This document shows positions 26,923-36,014 of a DNA stretch of 64,000 bases, one piece after another. Source of the DNA: Candidatus Desulfopertinax cowenii (GTDB taxonomy: Bacteria; Bacillota; Desulfotomaculia; Desulfotomaculales; Desulforudaceae); the NCBI GenBank assembly GCA_001899445.1, contig MPOA01000003.1, positions 124,001 to 188,000 of the forward strand, read 5' to 3'. Under the pieces are notes generated by a model. That model was not told the origin of the DNA and made no database searches. It saw only the letters and a program-made list of their open reading frames with translations. The first letter of the stretch is position 1, and the number at the start of each line of letters is the position of its first letter. Made by a program: the position numbers and the translations under genes.

Positions 26923-28013
26923 GGTTGGTTACGGTTGTAGGCGCTCGGCCACAATTCATCAAGGCGGCCGCAGTTTCGCGGGTGTTGCGGGCCACGGCCG
27001 GTGTGGGAGAAGTGTTGGTTCACACGGGCCAGCACTACGATGACAGCATGTCCGCCGTTTTCTTCGATGAACTTGAGATTCCGTCGCCGGATTACCACCT
27101 AGGGGTCGGTTCCGGGAGCCATGGGTTTCAGACTGGGCGTATGCTGGAAGCCGTGGAGCAGGTGTTACTTCAGGAAAAACCGGACTGGGTTTTGGTTTAC
27201 GGCGACACCAACTCGACTTTGGCTGGGGCGCTGGCGGCGGTTAAGTTGCACATTCCGGTGGCGCACGTGGAGGCGGGCCTACGGTCCTTCAACCGGCGGA
27301 TGCCGGAGGAGATCAACCGGGTGTTGACCGATCATGCCTCCGAGATATTGTTCGCGCCAACGGAGGCGGCGGTGGAAAACCTGCGCCGCGAGGACATTCC
27401 GGCAAGCCGAATAAAGCTGGTCGGAGACGTGATGTATGACGCTGCCCTTTTCTACGTGGCAAAGGCCGAAAAGGAAAGCCGCATTCTGGAGGAACTGCGG
27501 CTTGTCCGGCAGCGGTATATATTGGCTACCGTGCACCGGGCGGAGAATACCGATGACTCGGACCGCCTGCGAGCGATATTTGGGGGACTCATTCAGGTGG
27601 CCGCTGACATCCCGGTAGTGCTACCGGTCCATCCTCGCACCCGGCATGCGCTTGAAAGAGAAAACCTATTGCGTGGTGCGAGCCGGTACTTTCACCTGAT
27701 CGATCCGGTGGGTTACCTTGACATGGTGATGCTAGAGAAACATGCCCGGCTGATAGCCACCGACTCCGGCGGGGTGCAGAAGGAAGCCTTCTTCTATCGC
27801 GTGCCTTGCGTGACCCTGCGGGACGAAACCGAGTGGGTGGAACTCGTTGACCTCGGTTGGAACAGGGTTGTCCCGCCGCAGGACGAGCGGGATGTGGCGG
27901 AGGCATTGCATTCGTGGCTAAACCATCCGGGCGGACGGGATGCCGATCCCTACGGCCGCGGTGACGCCGCCGAAAAGATTGCGGAATGCCTTGTGGGAGG
28001 CGCAGGTCCTTGA
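26919..28013 (+). CDS. UDP-N-acetylglucosamine 2-epimerase family (WecB / WbpI-like)
   Basis: A 364-residue non-hydrolysing 2-epimerase. Signatures: VVGARPQFIKAAAVSR, HTGQHYDDSMS, VYGDTNSTLAGALAA, HVEAGLRSFNRRMPEEINR, THRAENTDD-type and TDSGGVQKEAFF. It inverts C2 of a UDP-HexNAc. WecB acts on UDP-GlcNAc, while WbpI acts on UDP-GlcNAc3NAcA to give UDP-ManNAc3NAcA. The presence of WbpA, B, D and E homologs in the operon favours the WbpI role. GTG 26919 overlaps the previous stop. Confidence 0.88.
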   Translation: MRLVTVVGARPQFIKAAAVSRVLRATAGVGEVLVHTGQHYDDSMSAVFFDELEIPSPDYHLGVGSGSHGFQTGRMLEAVEQVLLQEKPDWVLVYGDTNSTLAGALAAVKLHIPVAHVEAGLRSFNRRMPEEINRVLTDHASEILFAPTEAAVENLRREDIPASRIKLVGDVMYDAALFYVAKAEKESRILEELRLVRQRYILATVHRAENTDDSDRLRAIFGGLIQVAADIPVVLPVHPRTRHALERENLLRGASRYFHLIDPVGYLDMVMLEKHARLIATDSGGVQKEAFFYRVPCVTLRDETEWVELVDLGWNRVVPPQDERDVAEALHSWLNHPGGRDADPYGRGDAAEKIAECLVGGAGP

Positions 28014-29221
28014 TAATCTGGATGATAAACCACTACGCCGAACCTTATGGCCGCCACCATAACCTAGCCGGCGAGTTGGCCCGCCGGGGGCACCAGGTGA
28101 TCATCTTTGCTTCCAGCTTCGATCACAGGACCCGTCAGGAGAACCGCCTGGCACCCGGGAAAAGGATGAAGCGCGAGGACATTGATGGTGTTCCGTACGT
28201 ATGGCTGCGAACACCGCCTTATCCAGGCAACACGTCCGCGCGGGTTTGGAATATGGCCGTTTTTGCGGGGCGCATCTGGGGAGCGGGGAAGGTAGAGGGG
28301 CTTGAACGCCCGGATCTGATCATTGGATCGAGCCCCCATCTATTTGCTGCACTGGCGGCGCAGCGCCTCGCCGGCAGGTTTCGGGTACCGTTTGTTTTTG
28401 AGGTGCGTGACCTTTGGCCCCAGAGCCTCGTGGATTTGGGTAATGTGTCGGCGCGGCATCCGGTGGTGCGAGGCTTGGAAAAGATAGAAAGGTATCTCTA
28501 CCGTCGTGCGGCACGGATCATCTCCCTGCTTCCCGGGGCGGTGGACCATATGGCGGAAAAGGGTGCCGATCGGGAGAGAGTAGTCTGGATTCCCAATGGA
28601 ATTAACACTGATTTGGTGCCGCCACCGGAACCACCACGCAATGATGGAGCGTTTACCGTGATGTACGCGGGAGCCCACGGGTTGGCGAATGCGTTGGACT
28701 CTGTGTTGGATGCCGCTGCAGTATTGCGGCAGGAAGACCTGGACCGAAGAATCCTGATACGGTTCATTGGCGACGGACCGGAAAAGTCGAGGCTGCAGGA
28801 AGTGGCTACACAAAGGGAATTGAACAATGTACGTTTTGATGATCCTATGCCACGGAATAGAATCTATGATTTGTTACGTGAGGCTGATGCATTTGTTATG
28901 CCGTTAAAGTACTCGCCGGTCTTTAGGTGGGGTGTAAGTCCCAATAAGCTGTTTGATTACCTGGCTACCGCACGTCCCGTTATCTTCAGCGTTAACTCGC
29001 CCAATAATCCGGTTGAAGAAGCACAGGCGGGCATCACTGTTCCCCCGGAGAACCCGCTTACCTTAGCCCAGGCCATAAAAGAATTATTCTACATGTCTCA
29101 AGAAGAGCGCTGGGAAATGGGTTTGCGCGGCAGGGAATACGTAGAAAAGCACCATAGTTTCTCACGTTTGGCGGACAAGCTTGAAAAGGTCCTTGCCGAC
29201 GCAGTGCGAGAAAGTGTGTAA
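28010..29221 (+). CDS. Glycosyltransferase family 4 (WbuB-like)
   Basis: A 403-residue GT-B enzyme. TTG 28010 is chosen because GGGAGG lies 9 bases upstream and it overlaps the epimerase stop (TTGA); a frame starting at 27986 is less likely. Signatures: WMINHYAEPYGRHHNLAGEL, VFEVRDLWPQSLVDLG, WIPNGINTDL and PNKLFDYLATARPVIFS. The family commonly transfers N-acetylated amino sugars such as L-FucNAc in surface polysaccharides. The actual donor is unknown. End of the first tightly linked operon segment. Confidence 0.88.
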   Translation: MIIWMINHYAEPYGRHHNLAGELARRGHQVIIFASSFDHRTRQENRLAPGKRMKREDIDGVPYVWLRTPPYPGNTSARVWNMAVFAGRIWGAGKVEGLERPDLIIGSSPHLFAALAAQRLAGRFRVPFVFEVRDLWPQSLVDLGNVSARHPVVRGLEKIERYLYRRAARIISLLPGAVDHMAEKGADRERVVWIPNGINTDLVPPPEPPRNDGAFTVMYAGAHGLANALDSVLDAAAVLRQEDLDRRILIRFIGDGPEKSRLQEVATQRELNNVRFDDPMPRNRIYDLLREADAFVMPLKYSPVFRWGVSPNKLFDYLATARPVIFSVNSPNNPVEEAQAGITVPPENPLTLAQAIKELFYMSQEERWEMGLRGREYVEKHHSFSRLADKLEKVLADAVRESV

Positions 29222-29276
29222 ATAGGGCTTATTTTCCTACCACAGCTACTAGTCTACTGTTCGAGCTGACTCAGGC

Positions 29277-30774
29277 GTGAAAATCGCCACCATTCTGGAC
29301 CAGATCGACCTGGGCAGTGTTGCTCTCCCCGAGTTTCAACGGGGATATGTCTGGAACCGGGACCAGGTGCGCAGCCTGATGCAGTCCCTTTATCGCCGGT
29401 ATCCCATTGGCAGCCTGCTGGTATGGGTTACCGGGTCGGAAAGTGCCACTGCCAGGGGTGATCATGCCCCGGCGCCGGGAGTGGTTAAGCTTCTGCTCGA
29501 CGGCCAGCAGCGGATGACTTCGTTGTACGGCATTATCAGGGGCAAGCCTTTCCCCGGTTCTTTGACGGCAACCCCCAGGCCTTTACGGGGCTGTATTTTC
29601 ATCTGGAGGACGAAATCTTCGAGTTTTACATGCCCTCGAAAATGAAGGACAACCCCCTCTGGATTAACGTTACGGAGTTGATGCAAACTGGGGTAGGCAA
29701 GTTTATCGGGCGGCTGTTTGCGATCCCGGAACTGGCGCCCCGGATGGAGACGTATATCCAACGCCTGACCACTATTGAAGGAATTAAGAACATCGATTTG
29801 CACGTGGAAGAGGTGACGGGTGAGGACAAAACGGTTGACGTGGTGGTGGACATCTTCAACCGGGTGAACAGCGGGGGCACCAAGCTCTCCAAGGGTGACC
29901 TGGCTTTGGCAAAGATTTGCGCCGAGTGGCCCCAGGCGGCAGCCTGGAGGTGCGCCCGGAAGACTTTGCCGGGTGGAGTTTGGGGGCCAGGTTTTACCCC
30001 CTGCTCTACCTGTTGACCAGAGTGTCCAGTTCCCTGGACTGGGGCAGCGGGGTGCCTCTTTCGGCCAATATGCTGGGCCGACTCAACGCCCTGCAGGTGC
30101 ACCACATTTTCCCGAAAAAACTTCTCTACGACTACGGTTACCAAAAGGCGGAGGTCAACGCCATTGCGAACTACTGTTTTCTGACCCAGGCGGCCAACCT
30201 GTCCATCAGCGACAAAAGGCCGGAAATTTACCTTGAAGAGGTGGAAGCAAGGTATCCGGGGGCGCTGGCTTCCCAGTGGGTTCCCCAGGATCCGGATCTT
30301 TGGAAGCTGGAAAACTATAAAGAGTTTTTGGCCGAGCGGCGGCGCCTTTTGGCTGCGGCGGCCAACCGCTTCCTGGAAGAACTCTACCAGGGGTCAGCCG
30401 CTGCTCCGGTGGTCCTCGATTACTCTACGGAGCTTCCCGCGGCGGTCGGGGAAGCGGGCGCGCCCCTGTCCGCGGAAATGGACGACGAGGTGCAGGCCTT
30501 GCTGGAGCGGGTCCGGGCGCACGGCTTACCGAAACCGGAGCTGAACTATGAGGTGTGCCGCCCGACCGGGGAGGTGCTGACCGTGGTGGACTTGGCCTGG
30601 CCTGCCGGGGTCCAGGAAGGTTTTAGCCAGCCGGTGGCCTTGATCTTGCCGGGGGACCAAGACCAAATTAACATATTAAACCAGGCCGGCTACCGCTTTT
30701 TTACGAGGGTAAAAGACCTGCGGACCTATCTGGAAACGTTGTTGGATTTAAGGGTGGAAACGCAAGCCGTTTGA
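29277..30774 (+). pseudogene. Decayed DUF262/DUF1524 (GmrSD-like) modification-dependent nuclease gene
   Basis: Three frames in a row carry one gene. From GTG 29277: LPEFQRGYVWNRDQVRSLMQ and LLLDGQQRMTSLYGII, the ParB-like NTPase motifs of DUF262 (GmrS). From about 29560 in a second frame: FFDGNPQAF to FNRVNSGGTKLSKGDLALAK. From about 29930 in a third frame: the DUF1524 HNH part with LQVHHIFPKKLL and LTQAANLSISDKRP. One small frameshift lies near 29555. The second break near 29930 also lacks much of the middle of the protein. Such enzymes cut modified phage DNA. Here it is inactive. Confidence 0.8.
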
Positions 30775-30847
30775 CGGAGATGGAGTTGGGGGAAACAAGG
30801 AAACGGTTCTTTTGCTTCCCGGGGTTGTCAGGCCGGGGGAGGGAAAG

Positions 30848-31486
30848 ATGCGCTCTGTAGTTTTAAAACGGGGCATGGATTTGGTGGGGGCCGCGTTAGG
30901 TCTGGTGCTGTTCGCTCCGGTGCTGCTGGGGGTGGCCGTGGTGATCCGGCTAACCATGGGCGCACCGGTGCTGTTTCGCCAGGTGCGGCCGGGGCTGCAC
31001 GGCAGGCCCTTTACGATGTATAAATTTCGCACTATGTTGGACCTGCGGGACGAACAGGGGGAGCTTTTGCCGGACGGGCTGCGCCTGACGCCGGTGGGAC
31101 GGTTTTTGCGGAAGACGAGTTTGGATGAACTGCCGGAACTGTTCAACGTGCTAAAGGGAGAGATGAGTCTGGTGGGGCCGCGGCCTCTGCTGATGGAATA
31201 CTTGGATCGTTATACACCGGAGCAGGCCCGGCGGCATGAGGTGAAGCCGGGGATCACCGGCTGGGCGCAGGTGAACGGGCGTAACGCCATCACCTGGGAG
31301 GAGAAGTTCAAGTTGGATGTGTGGTACGTGAACAATTGGTCCATTTGGCTAGATCTGAAGGTTATAGGAATGACGATGGTCAAGGTACTCAAAGGGGAGG
31401 GTATCTCACAACCGGGATACGCTACGGTTGAGTTCTTTCAAGGTACGAATGAATCAAGGCGGCAAACACTTTCAAAGGGGAGCTAA
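30848..31486 (+). CDS. Undecaprenyl-phosphate sugar phosphotransferase (PglC/WcaJ catalytic domain)
   Basis: A 212-residue monotopic phosphoglycosyl transferase starting at ATG 30848 after GGGGGAGGG. One N-terminal hydrophobic hairpin, then MYKFRTM, TSLDELPELFNVLKGEMSLV, GPRPLL, KPGITGWAQVNGRN and FKLDVWYVNNWS. It moves a sugar-phosphate from UDP-sugar to undecaprenyl phosphate and so starts a repeat unit. The short form and the nearby PglF and aminotransferase genes suggest a di-amino-sugar or a formylated amino sugar as first sugar. A second, large transferase is at 44352. Confidence 0.9.
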   Translation: MRSVVLKRGMDLVGAALGLVLFAPVLLGVAVVIRLTMGAPVLFRQVRPGLHGRPFTMYKFRTMLDLRDEQGELLPDGLRLTPVGRFLRKTSLDELPELFNVLKGEMSLVGPRPLLMEYLDRYTPEQARRHEVKPGITGWAQVNGRNAITWEEKFKLDVWYVNNWSIWLDLKVIGMTMVKVLKGEGISQPGYATVEFFQGTNESRRQTLSKGS

Positions 31487-31490
31487 CGGA

Positions 31491-32261
31491 GTGGGGAACA
31501 CAAGAATTGTATACGCTGCCAATAGAAAGATCGGAGTGCAGGTGCTGAGGCTGTTACGCAACGCCAACTGTATACCGGTGGCTCTACTTCTACCGGGAGA
31601 TTCTGAAGGGGATAGTAACAACCAGATGCTTGCGCTAACACCAGGAGTTCCGGTGTTGAAAGATAAGGCATTCCGGACACCGGAAGGAAAGGTGTTACTG
31701 GCTTCGTTAAGACCAGACTACATTCTATCTGTTCACTTTCCGTACATTATTCCGCGGGAAGTACTGGAGATCCCCCGGATAGGCACTCTAAACTTGCATC
31801 CGGCCTATCTGCCGTTCAACCGGGGTTGGCACACCCCGAGCTGGGCTATCTTGGAGCAAACGCCTTATGGTGCTACCCTACACTGGATAGATGTTGAGGG
31901 AATTGATAGTGGAGACGTTGCGTTACGGAAAGAACTATCTGTTCTCCCTGATGATACAGCCCACACCCTTTACCAGCGGGTTCTAGCGCTAGAAGAAGAG
32001 CTAATGCGCGAAGCTCTTCCCCTACTGTTGGAACACCGGTTGCCTCGCATTCCGCAGGAAGATGGTGGTACAATGCACCGGAAGGCTGATCTTAAAGCAA
32101 TGCAAAGACTGGATTTGGACCGGAAAGAAAAAGTCGGAGATGTACTAAAGAGGCTCCGGGCGCTAACCACCAACAACTGGAAGGAATCTGCCTACTTTGA
32201 GCTAGACGGGGTGCGTTACCAGGTACGGGTAGAGATTAGGTCGGATACAACAGAAGTCTGA
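31491..32261 (+). CDS. Sugar N-formyltransferase (formyl-THF dependent family)
   Basis: A 256-residue protein from GTG 31491 with AAAGGGGAGC just upstream. The formyltransferase core is intact: N101 and H103 in LNLHPAYLPFNRG, and D139 in WIDVEGIDSGDV, the catalytic Asn-His-Asp set. The family transfers formyl from N10-formyl-tetrahydrofolate to an amino group. Placement between a phosphoglycosyl transferase and an aminotransferase points to N-formylation of a UDP-amino sugar and not of Met-tRNA. It has no C-terminal OB-fold as in Fmt. Confidence 0.82.
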   Translation: MGNTRIVYAANRKIGVQVLRLLRNANCIPVALLLPGDSEGDSNNQMLALTPGVPVLKDKAFRTPEGKVLLASLRPDYILSVHFPYIIPREVLEIPRIGTLNLHPAYLPFNRGWHTPSWAILEQTPYGATLHWIDVEGIDSGDVALRKELSVLPDDTAHTLYQRVLALEEELMREALPLLLEHRLPRIPQEDGGTMHRKADLKAMQRLDLDRKEKVGDVLKRLRALTTNNWKESAYFELDGVRYQVRVEIRSDTTEV

Positions 32262-32288
32262 GTGTGGGAAGCGGGTTTTGGGGACTAG

Positions 32289-33512
32289 GTGGTGATTGAT
32301 GAGGTGCCATCTCTTATTGTCTACGGGGGAAAACCTATACGTAACACGCCCTTTGCCCCCTGGCCCTACTTCGAGGACGATGAGGTTGAGGCCGCGGCGG
32401 CGGTGCTGCGCTCCGGGCGGGTGAACTACTGGACCGGGGAAGAGGGGCGGCAGTTCGAGCGGGAATTTGCCGCCTTTACTGGTTGTGCGTATGCTGTGGC
32501 AGTGGTCAACGGGACGGTGGCGCTGGAGTTGGCCCTGCACGCCCTGGGTGTTGGCCCCGGGGACGAAGTGATCGTTCCCAGCCGGACCTTTATCGCCTCG
32601 GCCAGTTGCGCGGTGATGCGCGGGGTTACGCCGGTGGTGGCCGACGTGGACCCGGTGAGCCAGAATCTGACCGCCGAGACGGTGGCGGCGGCGCTGACGC
32701 CCCGGACCAAGGCCGTCATTGCGGTGCACCTGGCCGGCTGGCCGTGTGAAATGGATTCCATTCTGGAGTTGGCGCGAAAGAAGGGCCTTTTCGTAATCGA
32801 GGACTGCGCCCAGGCGCACGGGGCGACTTACAAGGGGCGGCCGGTGGGATCCTTCGGGGACGCAGCGGCCTTTTCGTTTTGCCAGGACAAGATCATGACC
32901 ACCGGCGGCGAGGGCGGGATGCTGATCACCAACCGCCGGGAGGTCTGGGAGCGCGCCTGGAGCTATAAGGACCACGGGAAGAGTTACGAGGCAGTTTACC
33001 ACCGGGAACACCCGCCGGGTTTCCGCTGGCTGCACGAGTCTTTCGGCACCAACTGGCGGATGACCGAGATGCAGGCGGCCATCGGGCGGGTGCAGTTACG
33101 AAAGCTGCCTGGGTGGGTGGCGAAGAGGCGGCGGAACGCGGCCATCCTGACGGAGCGCTTTTCCCGGTTGCCGGCTCTGCGGGTGACCGTGCCCCCGGAG
33201 GAAGTGGATCACGCGTACTACAAGTACTACGCTTTTGTTCGGCCGGAGGCGTTGAAGGACGGCTGGGACCGCGACCGGGTGATGCTGGCGGTTCAGGCCG
33301 AGGGTATCCCGTGCTTTGTCGGCAGTTGCAGCGAGATCTACCGGGAGGAGGCCTTCCGCCGGGAAGGGTTGGGGCCCGCGGAGCCCCTACCCGTGGCGCG
33401 GGAACTGGGCGAGACCGCCCTGATGTTTTTGGTGCACCCGACGCTTTCGGAAGTGGACATGGAAGAGACCGCCCGGGCGGTGGAGAAGGTACTGCGGGCG
33501 GCAACCCGGTAG
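32289..33512 (+). CDS. DegT/DnrJ/EryC1 sugar aminotransferase
   Basis: A 407-residue PLP enzyme: VVNGTVALELALHALG, GDEVIVPSRTF, IEDCAQAHGATYKG, and PLP lysine K201 in FCQDKIMTTGGEGG. This is a different branch from the gene at 18226. With the PglF-type dehydratase that follows, it could aminate the 4-keto sugar made from UDP-GlcNAc, giving the substrate for the formyltransferase upstream. Two GTG codons in a row make the exact start uncertain by one residue. Confidence 0.85.
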   Translation: MVIDEVPSLIVYGGKPIRNTPFAPWPYFEDDEVEAAAAVLRSGRVNYWTGEEGRQFEREFAAFTGCAYAVAVVNGTVALELALHALGVGPGDEVIVPSRTFIASASCAVMRGVTPVVADVDPVSQNLTAETVAAALTPRTKAVIAVHLAGWPCEMDSILELARKKGLFVIEDCAQAHGATYKGRPVGSFGDAAAFSFCQDKIMTTGGEGGMLITNRREVWERAWSYKDHGKSYEAVYHREHPPGFRWLHESFGTNWRMTEMQAAIGRVQLRKLPGWVAKRRRNAAILTERFSRLPALRVTVPPEEVDHAYYKYYAFVRPEALKDGWDRDRVMLAVQAEGIPCFVGSCSEIYREEAFRREGLGPAEPLPVARELGETALMFLVHPTLSEVDMEETARAVEKVLRAATR

Positions 33513-33718
33513 GGTGTTATAACCTTCTGCTGCCGTTTGGCTTTTGTATCCAGGTGCCTGCAAGGATTTGCATGAACTGATAAAAATCTACTTAACTAGC
33601 AGGATGAGCTGGTCCCAAGTCGAATTTAAGGAGTGAAACGGAGCCGGTGGCCACGGTATATCTATCCTTACGGTGGCTGGTGACAGTTTAAGCACGGTGA
33701 CAGTTGGACGTAAGCGTA

Positions 33719-33740
33719 CCGGGCTCCAAGCCCGGTTTTT
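33719..33740 (+). terminator. Rho-independent terminator inside the glycan cluster
   Basis: CCGGGCT - CCA - AGCCCGG followed by TTTTT, 52 bases before the pglF-like start and about 200 bases after the aminotransferase. The rest of 33513-33792 holds no gene I can support. A terminator here splits the cluster unless antitermination occurs. Confidence 0.8.
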
Positions 33741-33792
33741 GTGTAGGCAATGGGATGGCGCGGCGGGGATGGTTTTGGTACGGAGGTGAGAT

Positions 33793-35502
33793 TTGTTGAG
33801 CCGGGGTTTGCGGATGGGACTCTTGGCGGCCGTCGACGCGGTGCTGGTATCGGTGAGTCTGGTGCTTGCCTTTGTGCTGCGCCTGTACGGAGAGCCCATC
33901 CGTCCGGAGTATGTGGCGCTTCTGTATTACCTGCTGCCCCTGAATGCGGCGGCGATGCTGGGCAGCATGTATGTGTTTCGTCTTTACCGCCGGGTCTGGC
34001 GTTACGCCAGCATCGGCGAGATGCTGGCGATTGTGAAGGCGCTGACCCTGGGGACGCTGGTGGTCATGGCCTTGGTGTATATTCTGGCTTACCCGCTGCC
34101 CCGGAGTATCATGGTGATTGCCTGGCCGATCAACGTCATGCTGGTCGGCGGTTTGCGCTTGGGCTGGCGGATGTTCCTTGAGCGGCGCAAAGAGAATAAC
34201 GGCGGGGTTTGGCGCCGCAACGTGCTCATTGTGGGTGCGGGGGACGCGGGAGCGCTGGTGGCCCGGGAGTTGAAGAACGCCGGCAAGGGGCAGGTGCCCG
34301 TCGGCTTTGTGGACGATGATCCGCAGAAACAGGGGATGTGCATCCTGGACATTCCGGTGCTGGGCACGCGGGAGGACATCCCGGAGATCGTGGCCGAACG
34401 GCGGGTGCGGGAGATTGTCATCGCCATGCCTTCGGCGCCGCACGAGGCCGTCCGGGATATCATCCGCATCTGCCGGCGGACAAGTGCCGAACTCCGGATT
34501 CTACCGGCCATTGTCCGTTTCTTGGACAAACAGGTGACACTGGCCGACCTGCAAACGGTAAAGGCCGAGGATCTGCTGTCCCGGGAGCCGGTGCAGGTCA
34601 ACCTGGACGAAATGGCCGCATACCTGCAGGGCCGGGTGGTGCTCGTCACCGGCGCGGGCGGTTCCATTGGTTCCGAGCTGTGCCGCCAGTGCGCACGGTT
34701 TGGGGTGAAGCGGCTGGTGCTGCTGGATCACGCGGAGAACGGAGTTTACCAGGTGTGGAACGAACTCCGGAGGCACTTTCCGGAGGCGCTGCTAGACGTG
34801 GCCATCGCCGACATCCGCGACCGGGCGAAGATTGAGGACGTGTGGGCGGCACACCGGCCGCAGGTGGTCTTTCACGCGGCGGCGCACAAGCACGTGCCCC
34901 TGATGGAGAAGCACCCGGACGAGGCGGTGCGCACGAATGTATTCGGGACGCGTAACGTGGCGGAAGCGGCCGACCGGTACCACGCGGAAGTGTTTGTTTT
35001 GATTTCCACGGATAAGGCGGTGCATCCGACCAGCGTGATGGGGGCCACGAAGCGGCTGGCCGAGTTGGTGGTGCAGCATCTGAACGGGATCAGCGCGACC
35101 CGGTTCGCGGCTGTACGGTTCGGGAACGTGCTGGAGAGCGACGGGAGCGTCATTCCGCTGTTCAAGGAGCAGATCGCCAGGGGCGGTCCGGTGACCGTGA
35201 CCGATCCGGAGATGACCCGGTATTTCATGACTATTCCGGAGGCGGTGCAGCTGGTGGTCCAGGCCGGGGCGCTGGCCGAGGGCGGCGAGCTGTTCGTGCT
35301 GGATATGGGTAAGCCGGTGAAGATTATCGACATGGCCCGCGAACTGGTCCGGATGGCCGGGATGGAGCCGGACCGGGATATCGAGATTAAGGTGATCGGT
35401 GCCCGCCCCGGGGAGAAGCTATACGAGGAACTGCTCACGGCCGCGAGGAGGGCACCAGCGCCACCAAGCACCGGCGGATCTTCACGGCGCGGCCGGCCAT
35501 AG
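33793..35502 (+). CDS. UDP-GlcNAc 4,6-dehydratase, PglF/CapD long form, frameshifted near its end
   Basis: Starts at TTG 33793 (or 33796) after GGAGGTGAG. Four N-terminal membrane helices (about residues 8-120) lead to a first Rossmann-like domain (VLIVGAGDAGALVARELK) and a catalytic SDR domain (VLVTGAGGSIGSELCRQ, HAAAHKHVPLME, ISTDKAVHPTSVMGATKR). It removes water from UDP-GlcNAc to give the 4-keto-6-deoxy sugar. Near 35450, after GEKLYEELLT, the frame shifts and the product ends in 17 unrelated residues; the true tail is in the next entry. The catalytic domain itself is complete. Confidence 0.85.
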   Translation: MLSRGLRMGLLAAVDAVLVSVSLVLAFVLRLYGEPIRPEYVALLYYLLPLNAAAMLGSMYVFRLYRRVWRYASIGEMLAIVKALTLGTLVVMALVYILAYPLPRSIMVIAWPINVMLVGGLRLGWRMFLERRKENNGGVWRRNVLIVGAGDAGALVARELKNAGKGQVPVGFVDDDPQKQGMCILDIPVLGTREDIPEIVAERRVREIVIAMPSAPHEAVRDIIRICRRTSAELRILPAIVRFLDKQVTLADLQTVKAEDLLSREPVQVNLDEMAAYLQGRVVLVTGAGGSIGSELCRQCARFGVKRLVLLDHAENGVYQVWNELRRHFPEALLDVAIADIRDRAKIEDVWAAHRPQVVFHAAAHKHVPLMEKHPDEAVRTNVFGTRNVAEAADRYHAEVFVLISTDKAVHPTSVMGATKRLAELVVQHLNGISATRFAAVRFGNVLESDGSVIPLFKEQIARGGPVTVTDPEMTRYFMTIPEAVQLVVQAGALAEGGELFVLDMGKPVKIIDMARELVRMAGMEPDRDIEIKVIGARPGEKLYEELLTAARRAPAPPSTGGSSRRGRP

Positions 35503-35690
35503 TGGATGCGAGCGTGCTGGAAAGGGAACTGTACTACCTGGAACGGCGCGGCATCCACTGCACGCGGGAAGAGGTGTTCGCCGCGCTGGACCGGATTCTG
35601 CCGCTGGAGCGGAAGAAAAGACAGGCGCTAGGCGAGAAGGCTGTCGGCCGCATTCGGGGCGGTGAAGCAGCTCCGGGCACGGGCAGGTGA
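35448..35690 (+). pseudogene. Out-of-frame C-terminal tail of the PglF-like protein
   Basis: In the frame one base off, the sequence continues as EEGTSATKHRRIFTARPA and VLERELYYLERRGI, the normal CapD/PglF C-terminus, about 80 residues long, stopping at 35690. One base lost or two gained at about 35448-35455 explains it. Confidence 0.75.
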
Positions 35691-36014
35691 GAGTGTCTGA
35701 CCAGCCGCCATAGCCCAAAGGTTGTTACGCGTAAGGACCTTTATGTGTAACAGTGTGGTACTCACACGCCTTGGTGTGGTCGTCCGGCTACGGCTGGTGT
35801 GTTTAGATAGGCGTAGTGACGCAGTTGGCCGATAATAGCAATACCGTAGTCCCGGCCGGTCAGCTGGTTGTTAGTTGTTCCGACGTAGGCTGACAGCGGG
35901 TCCGGGGGGCGCGTGGCGCTGTATCGGCCTACGCTACGCGAGGGGTTTCCAGAAGGGGGCGGCCGCTGGACACTTCCACATTGGCGGTACACTTGAGCCA
36001 AGAGGGGAAAGATC
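35691..36014. other. Intergenic region before darT
   Basis: 324 bases. I see no convincing gene, terminator or repeat. A minus-strand frame of 79 codons (35762-36001) has no family resemblance or ribosome binding site and is not called. Confidence 0.4.

Noticed and set aside
26919-28013. Calling the epimerase plainly WecB for ManNAc synthesis
   Set aside because: No ManNAc dehydrogenase/WecC-type branch is needed given the full WbpA-B-E-D set; WbpI role is more economical, though not proven.
33513-33718. Possible riboswitch before the PglF-type gene
   Set aside because: The terminator is clear, but I could not match the upstream sequence to a c-di-GMP or other known aptamer core.
35762-36001. 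79-aa minus-strand frame before darT
   Set aside because: No start site, no family motif, and composition like non-coding sequence.
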